From Spirochaetota bacterium (GTDB lineage: Bacteria > Spirochaetota > UBA4802 > UBA5550): 33,254 nt of DNA. Every line of letters begins with the position of its first letter. Position 1 is the first letter of the stretch. The notes under the pieces are model-generated. The model was not told the DNA's origin. It saw nothing but the letters and a program-made list of their open reading frames with translations, and made no database searches. Shown here piece after piece: positions 7,551 through 15,240 of the stretch. The position numbers were made by a program, and so were the translations under genes. The stretch lies in contig JAKLIV010000002.1 in assembly GCA_022709405.1 (NCBI GenBank), positions 69,700-102,953 of the forward strand. The letters run 5' to 3'.

Positions 7551-8027
7551 TCAGTGCAACGTAATTGCCCTGTCCGGGTCGATCCCGGCAGACAGGTCGT
7601 TTATGAACGAGCGAAGATAGTCATGCGCGGCGTCCAGGTTCTTCTCCGCATCCGGGCTCAACCCCTCGGCGAAATCCCAGGCATACCCCCTTATTCCCAT
7701 GAGATACGCCCGTACGTTTCTGCCGAAAAGATCCTGGCACAGCGCCAGCACCGACTGCGGCGATACGGAATGGGTCGTAAACGTGATCTCCTCCGAGGGC
7801 CCGATTTCTACGAAATCGAACGGCCCGTCGCCGGCAAGGGACGCATCCACGAAAACAACGCAGTCTGCGTCCGCTATAAAGGCGGCGTCTTCGATGTTCA
7901 GCTGGTAGTTGCTGTCCGTTTCCACGCCGGAGATCCCCGATTCCCCGATCCTCCGCGCCATGGCCGGTCCGAGGCCGTCGTCCTGACGGCCCGGATTGCC
8001 ATAGCCATATACGACTATTTTGCCCAT
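7551..8027 (-). CDS. Hydrogenase maturation protease for the HoxH large subunit
   Basis: This HybD/HycI-family nickel-dependent endopeptidase has 158 residues and starts at ATG 8027, behind GAGGAAA. The family N-terminus is Val-(x)-Gly-Tyr-Gly-Asn-Pro-Gly-Arg-Gln-Asp-Asp-Gly-Leu-Gly. The acidic residue used for Ni binding, the Val-Phe-Val-Asp-Ala strand and Thr-Thr-His-Ser match the usual Glu/Asp, Asp and His trio. The gene starts 4 bases after the hoxH stop, so its substrate is almost certainly the HoxH precursor, cut after the His of the C-terminal Cys-Ala-Thr-His. HoxW is the name used in some HoxFUYH operons; the sequence alone does not prove orthology. Confidence 0.9.
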   Translation of the reverse strand: MGKIVVYGYGNPGRQDDGLGPAMARRIGESGISGVETDSNYQLNIEDAAFIADADCVVFVDASLAGDGPFDFVEIGPSEEITFTTHSVSPQSVLALCQDLFGRNVRAYLMGIRGYAWDFAEGLSPDAEKNLDAAHDYLRSFINDLSAGIDPDRAITLH

Positions 8028-8031
8028 CACG

Positions 8032-9483
8032 CTATTTCCTCTTGCAGTCGAGCAGCTCGTCCTTCGCCCCGTACAGGGACACTTCGAGCGGCATCTTGCC
8101 GAGAGCATGAGTAGCGCAGCTAAGGCACGGGTCATAGGCCCGTATCGCCATCTCGACCCTGTTCATCATACCCTCGGTGATTTCGGGTTTTCCTGTAAAC
8201 ACCTTTTTCGCGACGAAATCGACCGCACGGTTCATGGGCTCGTTGTTGTTCGTGGTCGACACGATGAGGTTCGCCATGACAATCTGGTCATCGTCGTTTA
8301 TTCTGTAATGATGGAACAGGGTGCCGCGCGGCGCTTCGATAAGGCCGACGCCCTCGTTTCTCTTCTTTCCCTTTTTCACGAGATCGTTCTTCTGGAGATC
8401 CGGATCGTTGAGGAGCTCCTTGATCACCTCGGCCGAATGCAGCAGCTCGATGAGCCGCGCCCAGTGCATGTGCATCGACATGTGGTTCGGCTTGCCCTTG
8501 GTATAGGCTTTGTAAACCTCGAACTCCTTCTGGGCCAGGGGCGTGGGAATGAAGTCCGCGGTGTTCAGGCGGGCCAGAGGGCCCACGGTATACCAGCCGT
8601 CCTTCTTCCCGATCGATTTGAGGTACGGGAACTTCATGTAGCTCCAGCTCCTCACCTCTTCGCCGATATATTTAAGATAGTCCTGGTAATCTACGTCGTT
8701 CAGTATCTTTTTGCCGTCGGCGTCGACCGCCCTGAGCACGCCGTGATACAGGTCGAGCGCTCCGTCCTTGCGGACGAGGCTCAGGTGGCTGGACGGGAAC
8801 ACCGCGAAATTGTCGATCATGTCGGCGTTCTTCGCATGGTAGCTCTTGAAGAAATCGACAGCCCCCTGCGCCCAGTCGATCATCTTGTCGATGTTCATCG
8901 GATCGGCGCCCTTGAGGAAGCTGTCCCGTTCCTGGACCGAAAGGTTCTTGTTGATGCCGCCGGGGATCGCGCCGGTCCCGTGAATCTTCTTTCCGGCGGT
9001 CGCCAGGATGATCTCCTGCCCGAATTTCCTCATCATGACGCCCTGGACCGCGAGATCCTTGTGCTGCAGGGCCACGCCGATCACGTTCCTGATCGCAGGG
9101 TCTCCGTCCGCCCCGAAAAGCAGGTCGGGCGAAACCAGATGGAAAAAATGCAGCGCATGCGACTGGAACATCTGCCCGTGGTGCATGAGCCTTCTCATCT
9201 TGTCGCCGGTGGGCGTAAGTCCATCGCCCGTCCCCGCGCCGACAATGACGTCAAGCGCCTTGGCGGCGGCGAGATGGTGGCTGACCGGGCAGATGCCGCA
9301 CAGGCGCTGCACCAGCACCGGGGCCTCCCAGTATGGCCGTCCCTGCACGAAACGCTCGAAGCCGCGGAACTCCACGATATGGAGCCGGGACTGCGATACG
9401 TTTCCCGAATCATCGAGATGGATGGTCACCTTGCCGTGGCCCTCCACCCTTGTTACTGGTTCTATCGTTATCTTTTTTGCCAT
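8032..9483 (-). CDS. hoxH: [NiFe] hydrogenase large subunit HoxH (group 3d type)
   Basis: This is the catalytic subunit of the cytoplasmic bidirectional NAD-linked hydrogenase. The 483-residue precursor has the L1 motif Arg-Leu-Cys62-Gly-Ile-Cys65-Pro-Val-Ser-His and the L2 motif Asp-Pro-Cys453-Leu-Ser-Cys456-Ala-Thr-His, the four ligands of the Ni-Fe centre. A 24-residue tail after His459 is the part removed by the maturation protease encoded next. The N-terminus Ile-Glu-Pro-Val-Thr-Arg-Val-Glu-Gly-His-Gly-Lys-Val-Thr and Glu-Phe-Arg-Gly-Phe-Glu-Arg-Phe fit HoxH and the related MvhA. The HoxF and HoxU genes upstream favour the NAD-reducing type. The ATG at 9483 has an AGAGG site and follows hoxY after 14 bases. 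There is no selenocysteine codon at the Cys453 position. Confidence 0.95.
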   Translation of the reverse strand: MAKKITIEPVTRVEGHGKVTIHLDDSGNVSQSRLHIVEFRGFERFVQGRPYWEAPVLVQRLCGICPVSHHLAAAKALDVIVGAGTGDGLTPTGDKMRRLMHHGQMFQSHALHFFHLVSPDLLFGADGDPAIRNVIGVALQHKDLAVQGVMMRKFGQEIILATAGKKIHGTGAIPGGINKNLSVQERDSFLKGADPMNIDKMIDWAQGAVDFFKSYHAKNADMIDNFAVFPSSHLSLVRKDGALDLYHGVLRAVDADGKKILNDVDYQDYLKYIGEEVRSWSYMKFPYLKSIGKKDGWYTVGPLARLNTADFIPTPLAQKEFEVYKAYTKGKPNHMSMHMHWARLIELLHSAEVIKELLNDPDLQKNDLVKKGKKRNEGVGLIEAPRGTLFHHYRINDDDQIVMANLIVSTTNNNEPMNRAVDFVAKKVFTGKPEITEGMMNRVEMAIRAYDPCLSCATHALGKMPLEVSLYGAKDELLDCKRK

Positions 9484-9497
9484 AATTGTTATCCTCT

Positions 9498-10037
9498 TTA
9501 ATCAAACTTGACCACTTCGTACGGCAGGTTCAGCTCCTTGCCGGTCAGCAGCGCCACGAGCGCCTCCCAGATCAGGTCGGCCCTCGGCGGGCAGCCCGGC
9601 AGGTAATAGTCGATCTTCACGATCTCGTGCAGGGGATAGACCCTGTCGAGGATCATCGGGAGCTCGTCGTCGTTGGGGATGATCTTGTCATCAACCGTCG
9701 GGCAGTCAAGATACGCCTCTTTGAGGCACTCTTCGACCGGTATCCCGTTGCGCATCGCGGGAAGGCCTCCCATGATCGCGCATTCGCCGAGCGAGATGAG
9801 AATCTTGCAGTGTTTCCTGAACTCTTTGAGGTTTTCCACGTTTTCGCTGTTGCAGCACCCGCCCTCGATGATTCCGATGTCGCACTGCTTGGTGAACTTT
9901 TTGATGTCGTCCACCGGTGATTTGTTGAACTCCACCAGCTCGATGAGCTGGAGAATCCTGTCGTCGATGTCCAATATTGACATATGGCAGCCGAAACATC
10001 CCGCCAGGGAAGCCGTCGCCACTACTGGTTTACTCAT
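9498..10037 (-). CDS. hoxY: [NiFe] hydrogenase small subunit HoxY
   Basis: HoxY carries the single [4Fe-4S] cluster that links the Ni-Fe site of HoxH to the diaphorase module. It has 179 residues, as expected for the short type 3 small subunits, and no signal peptide, so it is cytoplasmic. The proximal cluster ligands are visible as Cys14-x2-Cys17, Cys86 in Leu-Gly-Glu-Cys and Cys149 in Leu-Pro-Gly-Cys-Pro-Pro. Medial and distal clusters are absent, as in other HoxY. An extra Cys pair (61-62) is present. GGAGG lies 6 bases before ATG 10037. It sits 26 bases after hoxU and 14 bases before hoxH. Confidence 0.95.
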   Translation of the reverse strand: MSKPVVATASLAGCFGCHMSILDIDDRILQLIELVEFNKSPVDDIKKFTKQCDIGIIEGGCCNSENVENLKEFRKHCKILISLGECAIMGGLPAMRNGIPVEECLKEAYLDCPTVDDKIIPNDDELPMILDRVYPLHEIVKIDYYLPGCPPRADLIWEALVALLTGKELNLPYEVVKFD

Positions 10038-10063
10038 GATTTTCCTCCATTACTATCCATCTC

Positions 10064-10762
10064 TCAATTTCCCTGAATTTCACTGCCAATGGGCTTCTGG
10101 TCGTATTTACGCTTTCCAACCGGCACGACGAACCCGACTTCTTTCTTGAGCAGGGCGCCGACCGGACAGATGTCCATTGCCTGCTGGGCCTGCTTGTCGG
10201 TCATCCCGGCCGCGAGTTCGGGATCTGCCGTGATCATCGTCCTGTCGCCCCTTTTGACCGGCCCGAAAATGTGCTTTCCGTCCTTTGTCGTGACGCCCCT
10301 GTGGCACCTGAGGCAGAGAATGCACCTGTTCCTGTCGATGTAGAGCTTCGGTATCGACGCGTCGACCTGCTTAGTCGGCCACAGATACGGGAACCGCGGA
10401 GCCATCATGAGATACCTGTATCCCAGGGCCTGCAATTCGCAGTTGCCGCTCTTCTCGCACGTCGGGCACATGTGATTTCCCTCGACGAAAAGCATTTCGA
10501 CGATAGCTTTGCGCATGTCTTCGAGCTCGGGAATGTTGTTCTGGACCACAATGTCGTTCGCGATCGGCGTCGTGCATGCGGCCATATTCCGGCCGCCGAC
10601 CCTTACGGTGCAGATCCTGCACGCCCCGGCCGGTTTCAGCCCGTCATAATGACAGAGCACCGGAATATAAACCCCGTTTTCCTTTGCGGCCTCGACGATC
10701 GTCTGGCCCTTTTTCCCGGTGCACTCTTTTCCGTCTATAGTAAAAGTGATTTTATCGCTCAT
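10064..10762 (-). CDS. hoxU: NAD-linked hydrogenase diaphorase subunit HoxU
   Basis: HoxU is the NuoG-like iron-sulphur subunit that wires HoxF to HoxY. The 232-residue protein has a plant-type [2Fe-2S] domain (Cys37, Cys48, Cys51, Cys63), a His-Cys cluster motif (Asn-His-Met-Cys-Pro-Thr-Cys-(x)5-Cys) near residues 94-105, and a C-terminal ferredoxin-like motif (Cys-Ile-Leu-Cys-Leu-Arg-Cys with a distant Cys-Pro-Val-Gly-Ala). The start is ATG 10762, which overlaps the hoxF stop by 4 bases; GGGGG lies upstream. An upstream extension would run into hoxF. The length fits HoxU and is far shorter than NuoG or HydA-type subunits. Confidence 0.94.
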   Translation of the reverse strand: MSDKITFTIDGKECTGKKGQTIVEAAKENGVYIPVLCHYDGLKPAGACRICTVRVGGRNMAACTTPIANDIVVQNNIPELEDMRKAIVEMLFVEGNHMCPTCEKSGNCELQALGYRYLMMAPRFPYLWPTKQVDASIPKLYIDRNRCILCLRCHRGVTTKDGKHIFGPVKRGDRTMITADPELAAGMTDKQAQQAMDICPVGALLKKEVGFVVPVGKRKYDQKPIGSEIQGN

Positions 10763-12576
10763 GAATGTTCCCCCAATTGCGGTTTTCTTCCGGCGTACTT
10801 GCACGAATCCTCGACCGCAGCGGCCAGGTCGAACTCGGTTGAGTACTCAACGTCTTTCTTGACTTTCGCCTCGTAGAGTTCCCGGAAGTTTTTCAGCGTG
10901 GTGTAAATCGGGTTGGGAGACGTCTGCCCCAGGCCGCACCTGCTCATGCTCTTCACGATGAGGCACCAGTCCTCGAGCTCCTTGAGATCGGCCATGGTCC
11001 CATTGCCGTGCATGATCTTTTCGAGCTTGTTCCTGAGGATGACGTTGCCCGCGCGGCAGGGAACACACCATCCGCACGATTCTTCCACGAAAAAGTCCAT
11101 GAAATTATGGACCACTTCGAGCAAGTCGGTATTGGAGCCGATCACGATAATGGAGCCGCCCGTGGCCAGGTCGTCGAAGCATATCCTTCGCCCGAAGTCC
11201 TTCTTGCCGACGCAGTTGCCCGACGGTCCGCCCACCTGAACCGCGACCGCCGGACGGCCGTCGCACTCCTCGAGAAGGGTCTGGATGGTCATTCCGAATT
11301 CGACCTCGTAGATACCGGGCTTTTTACAATCGCCCGACACGCTGAGGAGCTTTGTCCCTTTGGACTGCGCGGTCCCCATTTTCGCGTACCATTCGCCGCC
11401 CTCGAGGATAATTCTTGTCGCTGTGCAATAGGTCTCGACGTTGTTCACGATCGTCGGTTTTCCCATGTAGCCGTACTGCGCGGGAAACGGCGGCCTGTTC
11501 CGGGGCGCGCCCCTCTTGCCTTCGGCGGATTCGATGAGCGCCGACTCCTCGCCGCACACATACGCGCCCGCGCCGAGCTTGATCGATATATCGAAAGAGA
11601 ACCCTTTCTTGCCGCCGGCGTCCTTGCCGAGCATTTTCTTCTTGCGAAGTCCGGCGAGCACGTTCTCGAGATAGTCTTTCAGATAAGCGTATTCGGCCCT
11701 GAGGTACAGGATCCCTTCATCAGATCCGATGGCGTAGCCCGCCAGGGCCATTCCCTCGAAAAGCATGTGGGGCAGCTCGGTGAGTATCACCCTGTCCTTG
11801 AATGTCCCGGGTTCGCCTTCGTCGGCGTTGCAGATGACGTATTTTTTCTTCCCGGCGGCATCCCGGCAGAAAGACCATTTCATTCCTGCGGGGAATCCTG
11901 CGCCGCCTCGACCCCGAAGGTTTGACTTTTTCATTTCGTCGATGACTCCTGCCGGATTCATCGAGACCGCCTTTTTAAGGGCCGAACCGCCCTCAAACGG
12001 CGCAAAAAGCACCTGGCCTTTCTTCTGAATGTTGTTGTTCACCATGGATTTGACCAGAGCAGACTGGTTCTGGCCGTCGCCCAGGTCTTTTACCATTTTA
12101 TTAACGTCTTTCCCGGCCTTCATGGCTTCGACCAGGTCCTTCGCCTTCTCGGGCGTAAGGTTGGTGAAAACCGCGCCGTTGATGATCGCGGCCGGCTCCT
12201 GATCGTTCATGCCGATACATGACGTGTCAAAAAGCCCGATAACCCCGTCGGAGCTGACGCTGCCGAATTTGCACCTGGCCCCCTGCTCAAAGGCCTTTGC
12301 AACTGCGGCGCGCCCTTTCATCACTGCGACAGCGCTGTTATTCAGGTAAACGGAATATTTACCAACCGGCTTTTTTGAGAAAAAGTGGTAGAAAGTCACC
12401 ACACCTTCGACGTCGGTAGTGGAAATGCCGAGCTGTCTGGCAATCTGAAGAACCGCCTCGTCGGAAACGCATCCCATTGCATCCTGGACATCACGGATGA
12501 TGTCAAGAAGACAGGTAGCGTCACCGCCGTGATTCTTCACTGCCTTTTTTACAACAGTGTCTGCTTCTTTACCCAT
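10759..12576 (-). CDS. hoxF: NAD-linked hydrogenase diaphorase subunit HoxF with fused NuoE-like N-terminus
   Basis: HoxF binds FMN and NAD(H) and is the entry point for hydride. The 605-residue protein is a fusion. Residues 1-165 are NuoE/HoxE-like, and residues from about 190 are NuoF-like with Arg-Gly-Arg-Gly-Gly-Ala-Gly-Phe (221-228), Asn-Ala-Asp-Glu-Gly-Glu-Pro-Gly-Thr-Phe (250-259) and the [4Fe-4S] motif Cys501-x2-Cys504-x2-Cys507...Cys547. The size matches the ~600-residue HoxF of the Ralstonia eutropha type HoxFUYH enzyme. In the NuoE-like part the first cysteine pair is absent (Leu-Asn-Asn-Ser-Ala-Val-Ala at 78-84) and only Cys120 of the second pair is left (Cys-Ile-Gly-Met-Asn), so a normal [2Fe-2S] cluster cannot form there. 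It is the first gene of the operon; the ATG at 12576 follows GAGGG. There is no second FeS-rich C-terminal extension as in HydB of bifurcating enzymes. Confidence 0.94.
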   Translation of the reverse strand: MGKEADTVVKKAVKNHGGDATCLLDIIRDVQDAMGCVSDEAVLQIARQLGISTTDVEGVVTFYHFFSKKPVGKYSVYLNNSAVAVMKGRAAVAKAFEQGARCKFGSVSSDGVIGLFDTSCIGMNDQEPAAIINGAVFTNLTPEKAKDLVEAMKAGKDVNKMVKDLGDGQNQSALVKSMVNNNIQKKGQVLFAPFEGGSALKKAVSMNPAGVIDEMKKSNLRGRGGAGFPAGMKWSFCRDAAGKKKYVICNADEGEPGTFKDRVILTELPHMLFEGMALAGYAIGSDEGILYLRAEYAYLKDYLENVLAGLRKKKMLGKDAGGKKGFSFDISIKLGAGAYVCGEESALIESAEGKRGAPRNRPPFPAQYGYMGKPTIVNNVETYCTATRIILEGGEWYAKMGTAQSKGTKLLSVSGDCKKPGIYEVEFGMTIQTLLEECDGRPAVAVQVGGPSGNCVGKKDFGRRICFDDLATGGSIIVIGSNTDLLEVVHNFMDFFVEESCGWCVPCRAGNVILRNKLEKIMHGNGTMADLKELEDWCLIVKSMSRCGLGQTSPNPIYTTLKNFRELYEAKVKKDVEYSTEFDLAAAVEDSCKYAGRKPQLGEHS

Positions 12577-13117
12577 AATCCCTCGTTTAATTTAAGATGT
12601 TCAATCTTTTGTTTTACCTATATAAATAAATTTTTTATATAGCTCATATATATAATGCTTATAAAGCTATGAAATATTTATCAAGAAAAATAAAAATGTT
12701 ATTGAAATTTTATAGATTTTTATCATATATTATTCATATTTATTCATTATGTGTTATTATATTTATTAATAATGTTAATATATGCTATTTATTATTCTTT
12801 AAATGCTATCATTATAATAAATCATAATTTTATCCAGAATAAATTGTGAATTTATTCACTATCTTAATATTATAATAATTATAATATTCACAGTAATAAA
12901 GGACTTGAATTCTTCTGTTTGAGGAAATGAAAAAGAAGTAACAACAACCGTTCGTATGAATTTTATTAATATGTCATAATATATCAAGAAGATTTTATAT
13001 ACAAATTAAAAAAAATTAGCCTATATAATTAATTAAATATTCACGCACCATTTTATTGGTTGATATTTATCCCTTATGTGTTTTTAACTTTCTAAAACAG
13101 ATTCAATGAGGACAGCC
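12577..13117. other. Highly AT-rich divergent control region between hoxF and nikR
   Basis: No gene is visible. The 541 bases are almost all A and T, in strong contrast with both flanking genes, and must hold the promoters of hoxF (leftward) and nikR (rightward). So many TATAAT-like words occur that no single promoter can be chosen. A TATGA-N14-TCATA inverted repeat (12955-12978) resembles NikR half-sites with shorter spacing. A 15-base word around 12719-12733 recurs upstream of the other hydrogenase operon. Confidence 0.6.
12954..12979. promoter_or_regulatory. Candidate NikR-like operator
   Basis: GTATGA (12954-12959) and TCATAA (12974-12979) form an inverted repeat with five of six positions paired and a 14-base spacer. 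The E. coli NikR operator is GTATGA-N16-TCATAC, so the half-sites match but the spacing is 2 bases short. The very AT-rich setting raises the chance of coincidence. Confidence 0.3.
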
Positions 13118-13540
13118 ATGCAAAATATCGTTCGGTTCGGCGTTTCAATCGATGACAAGCTTCTTGATAAATTCGACGCACTGATAGCAAAGAAGGGATA
13201 TGTCAACCGCTCTGAAGCGATCCGCGATCTCATACGCTCGATGCTGGTCGACGAAGACATCTCCGATCCCGAGGCCGAATCGATCGGCACCCTGAGCCTC
13301 GTGTACAACCATCACGCCAGCGAGCTTGCCGACAAGCTCAACGACCTCCAGCACCACAGCTACAAGAACATCGTTTCGACGACCCATATCCACCTCGACG
13401 AGCATAACTGCCTCGAAGTGCTGATCCTCAAGGGCAAGACCCGCGAGGTAAAGGCGATCGCCGACAAGCTTTCCTCGATCAAAAACGTGAAGAACGGCCA
13501 GCTTACCCTGACCCGCGCAGAAACCGAAAAGGAAGAATAA
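13118..13540 (+). CDS. nikR: Nickel-responsive regulator NikR
   Basis: NikR is a tetrameric ribbon-helix-helix repressor that binds DNA when Ni2+ is present. The 140-residue protein has the N-terminal RHH domain (Val-Arg-Phe-Gly-Val-Ser-Ile ... Arg-Ser-Glu-Ala-Ile-Arg-Asp-Leu-Ile-Arg) and a C-terminal ACT-like domain. The high-affinity nickel site is intact: His79, His90, His92 and Cys98, in the spacing of E. coli His76, His87, His89 and Cys95. The start is ATG 13118 because GAGGA lies 5 bases before it; ATG 13106 would place this site inside the gene. It lies between two hydrogenase operons and no nickel transporter gene is near, so control of the hydrogenases is the natural inference. Confidence 0.96.
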   Translation: MQNIVRFGVSIDDKLLDKFDALIAKKGYVNRSEAIRDLIRSMLVDEDISDPEAESIGTLSLVYNHHASELADKLNDLQHHSYKNIVSTTHIHLDEHNCLEVLILKGKTREVKAIADKLSSIKNVKNGQLTLTRAETEKEE

Positions 13541-13563
13541 AAAAAGGGGGATTTTCATCCCCC
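13539..13563 (-). terminator. Intrinsic terminator for the exported-hydrogenase operon
   Basis: Read on the minus strand, a 6-bp stem (GGGGGA / TCCCCC, loop of 6) is followed by seven T residues. It lies about 110 bases past the large-subunit stop and overlaps the nikR stop codon. Confidence 0.65.
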
Positions 13564-13640
13564 CCCAACCCCCCCGAGAGGGGGCTCAGCTTCAATAATT
13601 CTGATTTTTAAAGTCCCCCTCCGGGGGATTCAGGGGGGCC
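13546..13640. repeat. G/C-tract intergenic element
   Basis: Between the converging nikR and large-subunit genes lie alternating runs of C and G (13546-13584 and 13615-13638) that can fold as several short hairpins: GGGGG/CCCCC at 13546-13563, CCCCC-GAGA-GGGGG at 13571-13584 and CCCCC-TCC-GGGGG at 13615-13627. An A/T-rich stretch of about 30 bases separates the two halves. Such elements are often dispersed repeats, but only one copy is in this window. Confidence 0.5.
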
Positions 13641-13671
13641 TCAAGCGGCCCTCCTTATTCTATCATCAAAT

Positions 13672-15240
13672 CTAACAGACCCTGAATTTTGAGATATCCC
13701 TGTCGCCTTCCATGACATGTACGGCGCAGGCGATGCACGGGTCGAAAGACCTGACCACGCGCGCGGCCTCGATCGGGTTGTTGACGTCCGATATCGGTGT
13801 GCCGATAAGGGCTTCTTCGACCGGTCCCCTGACTCCGCTGTCGTCCCTGGGGCCGCAGTACCAGGTCGTCGGAACGACCGCCTGATAGTTGGCGATCACC
13901 CTGTTCTTGACCACGATCCAGTGACCAAGGGCGCCGCGCGGGGCCTCGACGAGGCCTTCGCCCTCGCCCGATTCCGGGATGCTGTAGGTCGATCTGGGCT
14001 CTCCGCCCTTTTCAAGATCGTCGAGCATCTCGTAGGCGTGCTGCGCGAGCAGCTTGCATTCTATGACGCGTGAAGCGTGACGGCCAAGCACCGAGAACGC
14101 GGCGGGCACTTCAGCTTTGAAAATCGCCAGTATCGCATCGAGCTCCGACTTGACGGCCTGATTTCCCGACAGATACGCGATGGCGACGCGGGCCAGCGGT
14201 CCGACTTCCATGGCCTTGCCGTTATAACGCGGTGCCTTGAGCCAGGTGTATGCGCCAGGCTTGTTTGGATTCGCCACGGTCTGCCCCTGGTATGGGTGCA
14301 GGTTCGAACCTGACTGGTAGCGGGCGTACGCCACATTCTCCCTGATCAGGCCGGTATCGAGCTTCTGCACTTTTCCATCGTAGAAGGCGCCGCGCTCGAA
14401 CAGGAAGTCTTTCTGGTCTTCGTCCTTGTCCATGAGACCATAGGCCAGGAAATTGTTGAACTTGCCGAGCTTGAAGTATTCGGGAAAGGCCTTCGCGACC
14501 GCAATCACGTGGTTCGCATATACATCGTTCACGAATTCCTCGACCTCTTCGAGCAGGCTGCGATATTCGTTGATTTTTTCCCGTGTGGGGACCTGGGTCA
14601 CGCCGCCCGGAACCAGACCGATCGCATGGGGAGCCCTGCCGCCGAAAAGGGCGACCATCTTGTGCGCTTTCATGCGGATTTCAAGAGCCTTGACGTATCC
14701 GGAAATCGCCTCGATGTTGAGGTCCTGGTCTTTTATGTAGAAGTCTTTTCCTTCATAGCGGGGAAGGAACGGCGCGACCGCGGTGATCGCGTCGGCCCTG
14801 TCTTTCTTCCTGGAAAGCTCGTCCCTGGCCCAGTCTTTCAGGTTGGCCAGCTTCGGATCGCGTCCCTTGTAGCCCAGTATCGCAGTGATATCCACGAAGT
14901 CCAGGGCCGCAAGATGATAGAAATGCAGGATATGAGACTGCAGGTAGTTCGCCGCGAGCACGAGGTTCCTCAGCAGCCTTCCGTTTTTGTTCGGTTTGAT
15001 GCCGAAAGCCGCGTCAAGGCACTTGCTCGACGCAAGGCCGTGGGATATCGGGCACACGCCGCATATCCTCTGGGTGATCTGGTTGGCGTCAACCGGATTT
15101 CTTCCCAGCAGAATGTTCTCGAAACCGCGGTACATATCGCCCTTGCATTTGGCGTCAACGACCCTGCCGTTCTGGACGTCCAATTCTATTGCGAGGTGGC
15201 CCTCAATACGTGATATGGGATCAAGCAGTACTTTAGCCAT
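13672..15240 (-). CDS. Exported [NiFe] hydrogenase large subunit (group 1 type)
   Basis: This is the catalytic subunit of the exported uptake hydrogenase. The 522-residue precursor has the L1 motif Arg-Ile-Cys60-Gly-Val-Cys63-Pro-Ile-Ser-His and the L2 motif Asp-Pro-Cys502-Ile-Ala-Cys505-Ala-Val-His, followed by a 14-residue tail that is removed on maturation. The N-terminus Leu-Asp-Pro-Ile-Ser-Arg-Ile-Glu-Gly-His is typical of group 1. The start is ATG 15240: GGAGG lies 9 bases upstream, and the ATG at 15255 overlaps that ribosome site. It overlaps the small-subunit stop by 8 bases. It has no signal of its own and would be co-exported by the Tat signal of the small subunit. The Ni ligand position is Cys, not selenocysteine. 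Confidence 0.95.
   Translation of the reverse strand: MAKVLLDPISRIEGHLAIELDVQNGRVVDAKCKGDMYRGFENILLGRNPVDANQITQRICGVCPISHGLASSKCLDAAFGIKPNKNGRLLRNLVLAANYLQSHILHFYHLAALDFVDITAILGYKGRDPKLANLKDWARDELSRKKDRADAITAVAPFLPRYEGKDFYIKDQDLNIEAISGYVKALEIRMKAHKMVALFGGRAPHAIGLVPGGVTQVPTREKINEYRSLLEEVEEFVNDVYANHVIAVAKAFPEYFKLGKFNNFLAYGLMDKDEDQKDFLFERGAFYDGKVQKLDTGLIRENVAYARYQSGSNLHPYQGQTVANPNKPGAYTWLKAPRYNGKAMEVGPLARVAIAYLSGNQAVKSELDAILAIFKAEVPAAFSVLGRHASRVIECKLLAQHAYEMLDDLEKGGEPRSTYSIPESGEGEGLVEAPRGALGHWIVVKNRVIANYQAVVPTTWYCGPRDDSGVRGPVEEALIGTPISDVNNPIEAARVVRSFDPCIACAVHVMEGDRDISKFRVC

Noticed and set aside
8020-9501. Long open frame on the plus strand opposite hoxH
   Set aside because: It mirrors the highly conserved hoxH gene, lacks a proper ribosome site and encodes an unrecognisable His/Arg/Leu/Val-rich product. 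Such antisense frames are expected in GC-rich codon-biased genes.
10759-12576. Electron-bifurcating HydABC-type or complex I NuoEF identity for the diaphorase
   Set aside because: The NuoE and NuoF parts are fused at ~600 residues, HoxU is short and HoxY-HoxH follow directly; this is the HoxFUYH layout, without [FeFe] hydrogenase or Nuo membrane subunits.
13672-15240. Selenocysteine-type [NiFeSe] hydrogenase
   Set aside because: The L2 motif has a Cys codon at the Ni-ligand position and no in-frame TGA there.
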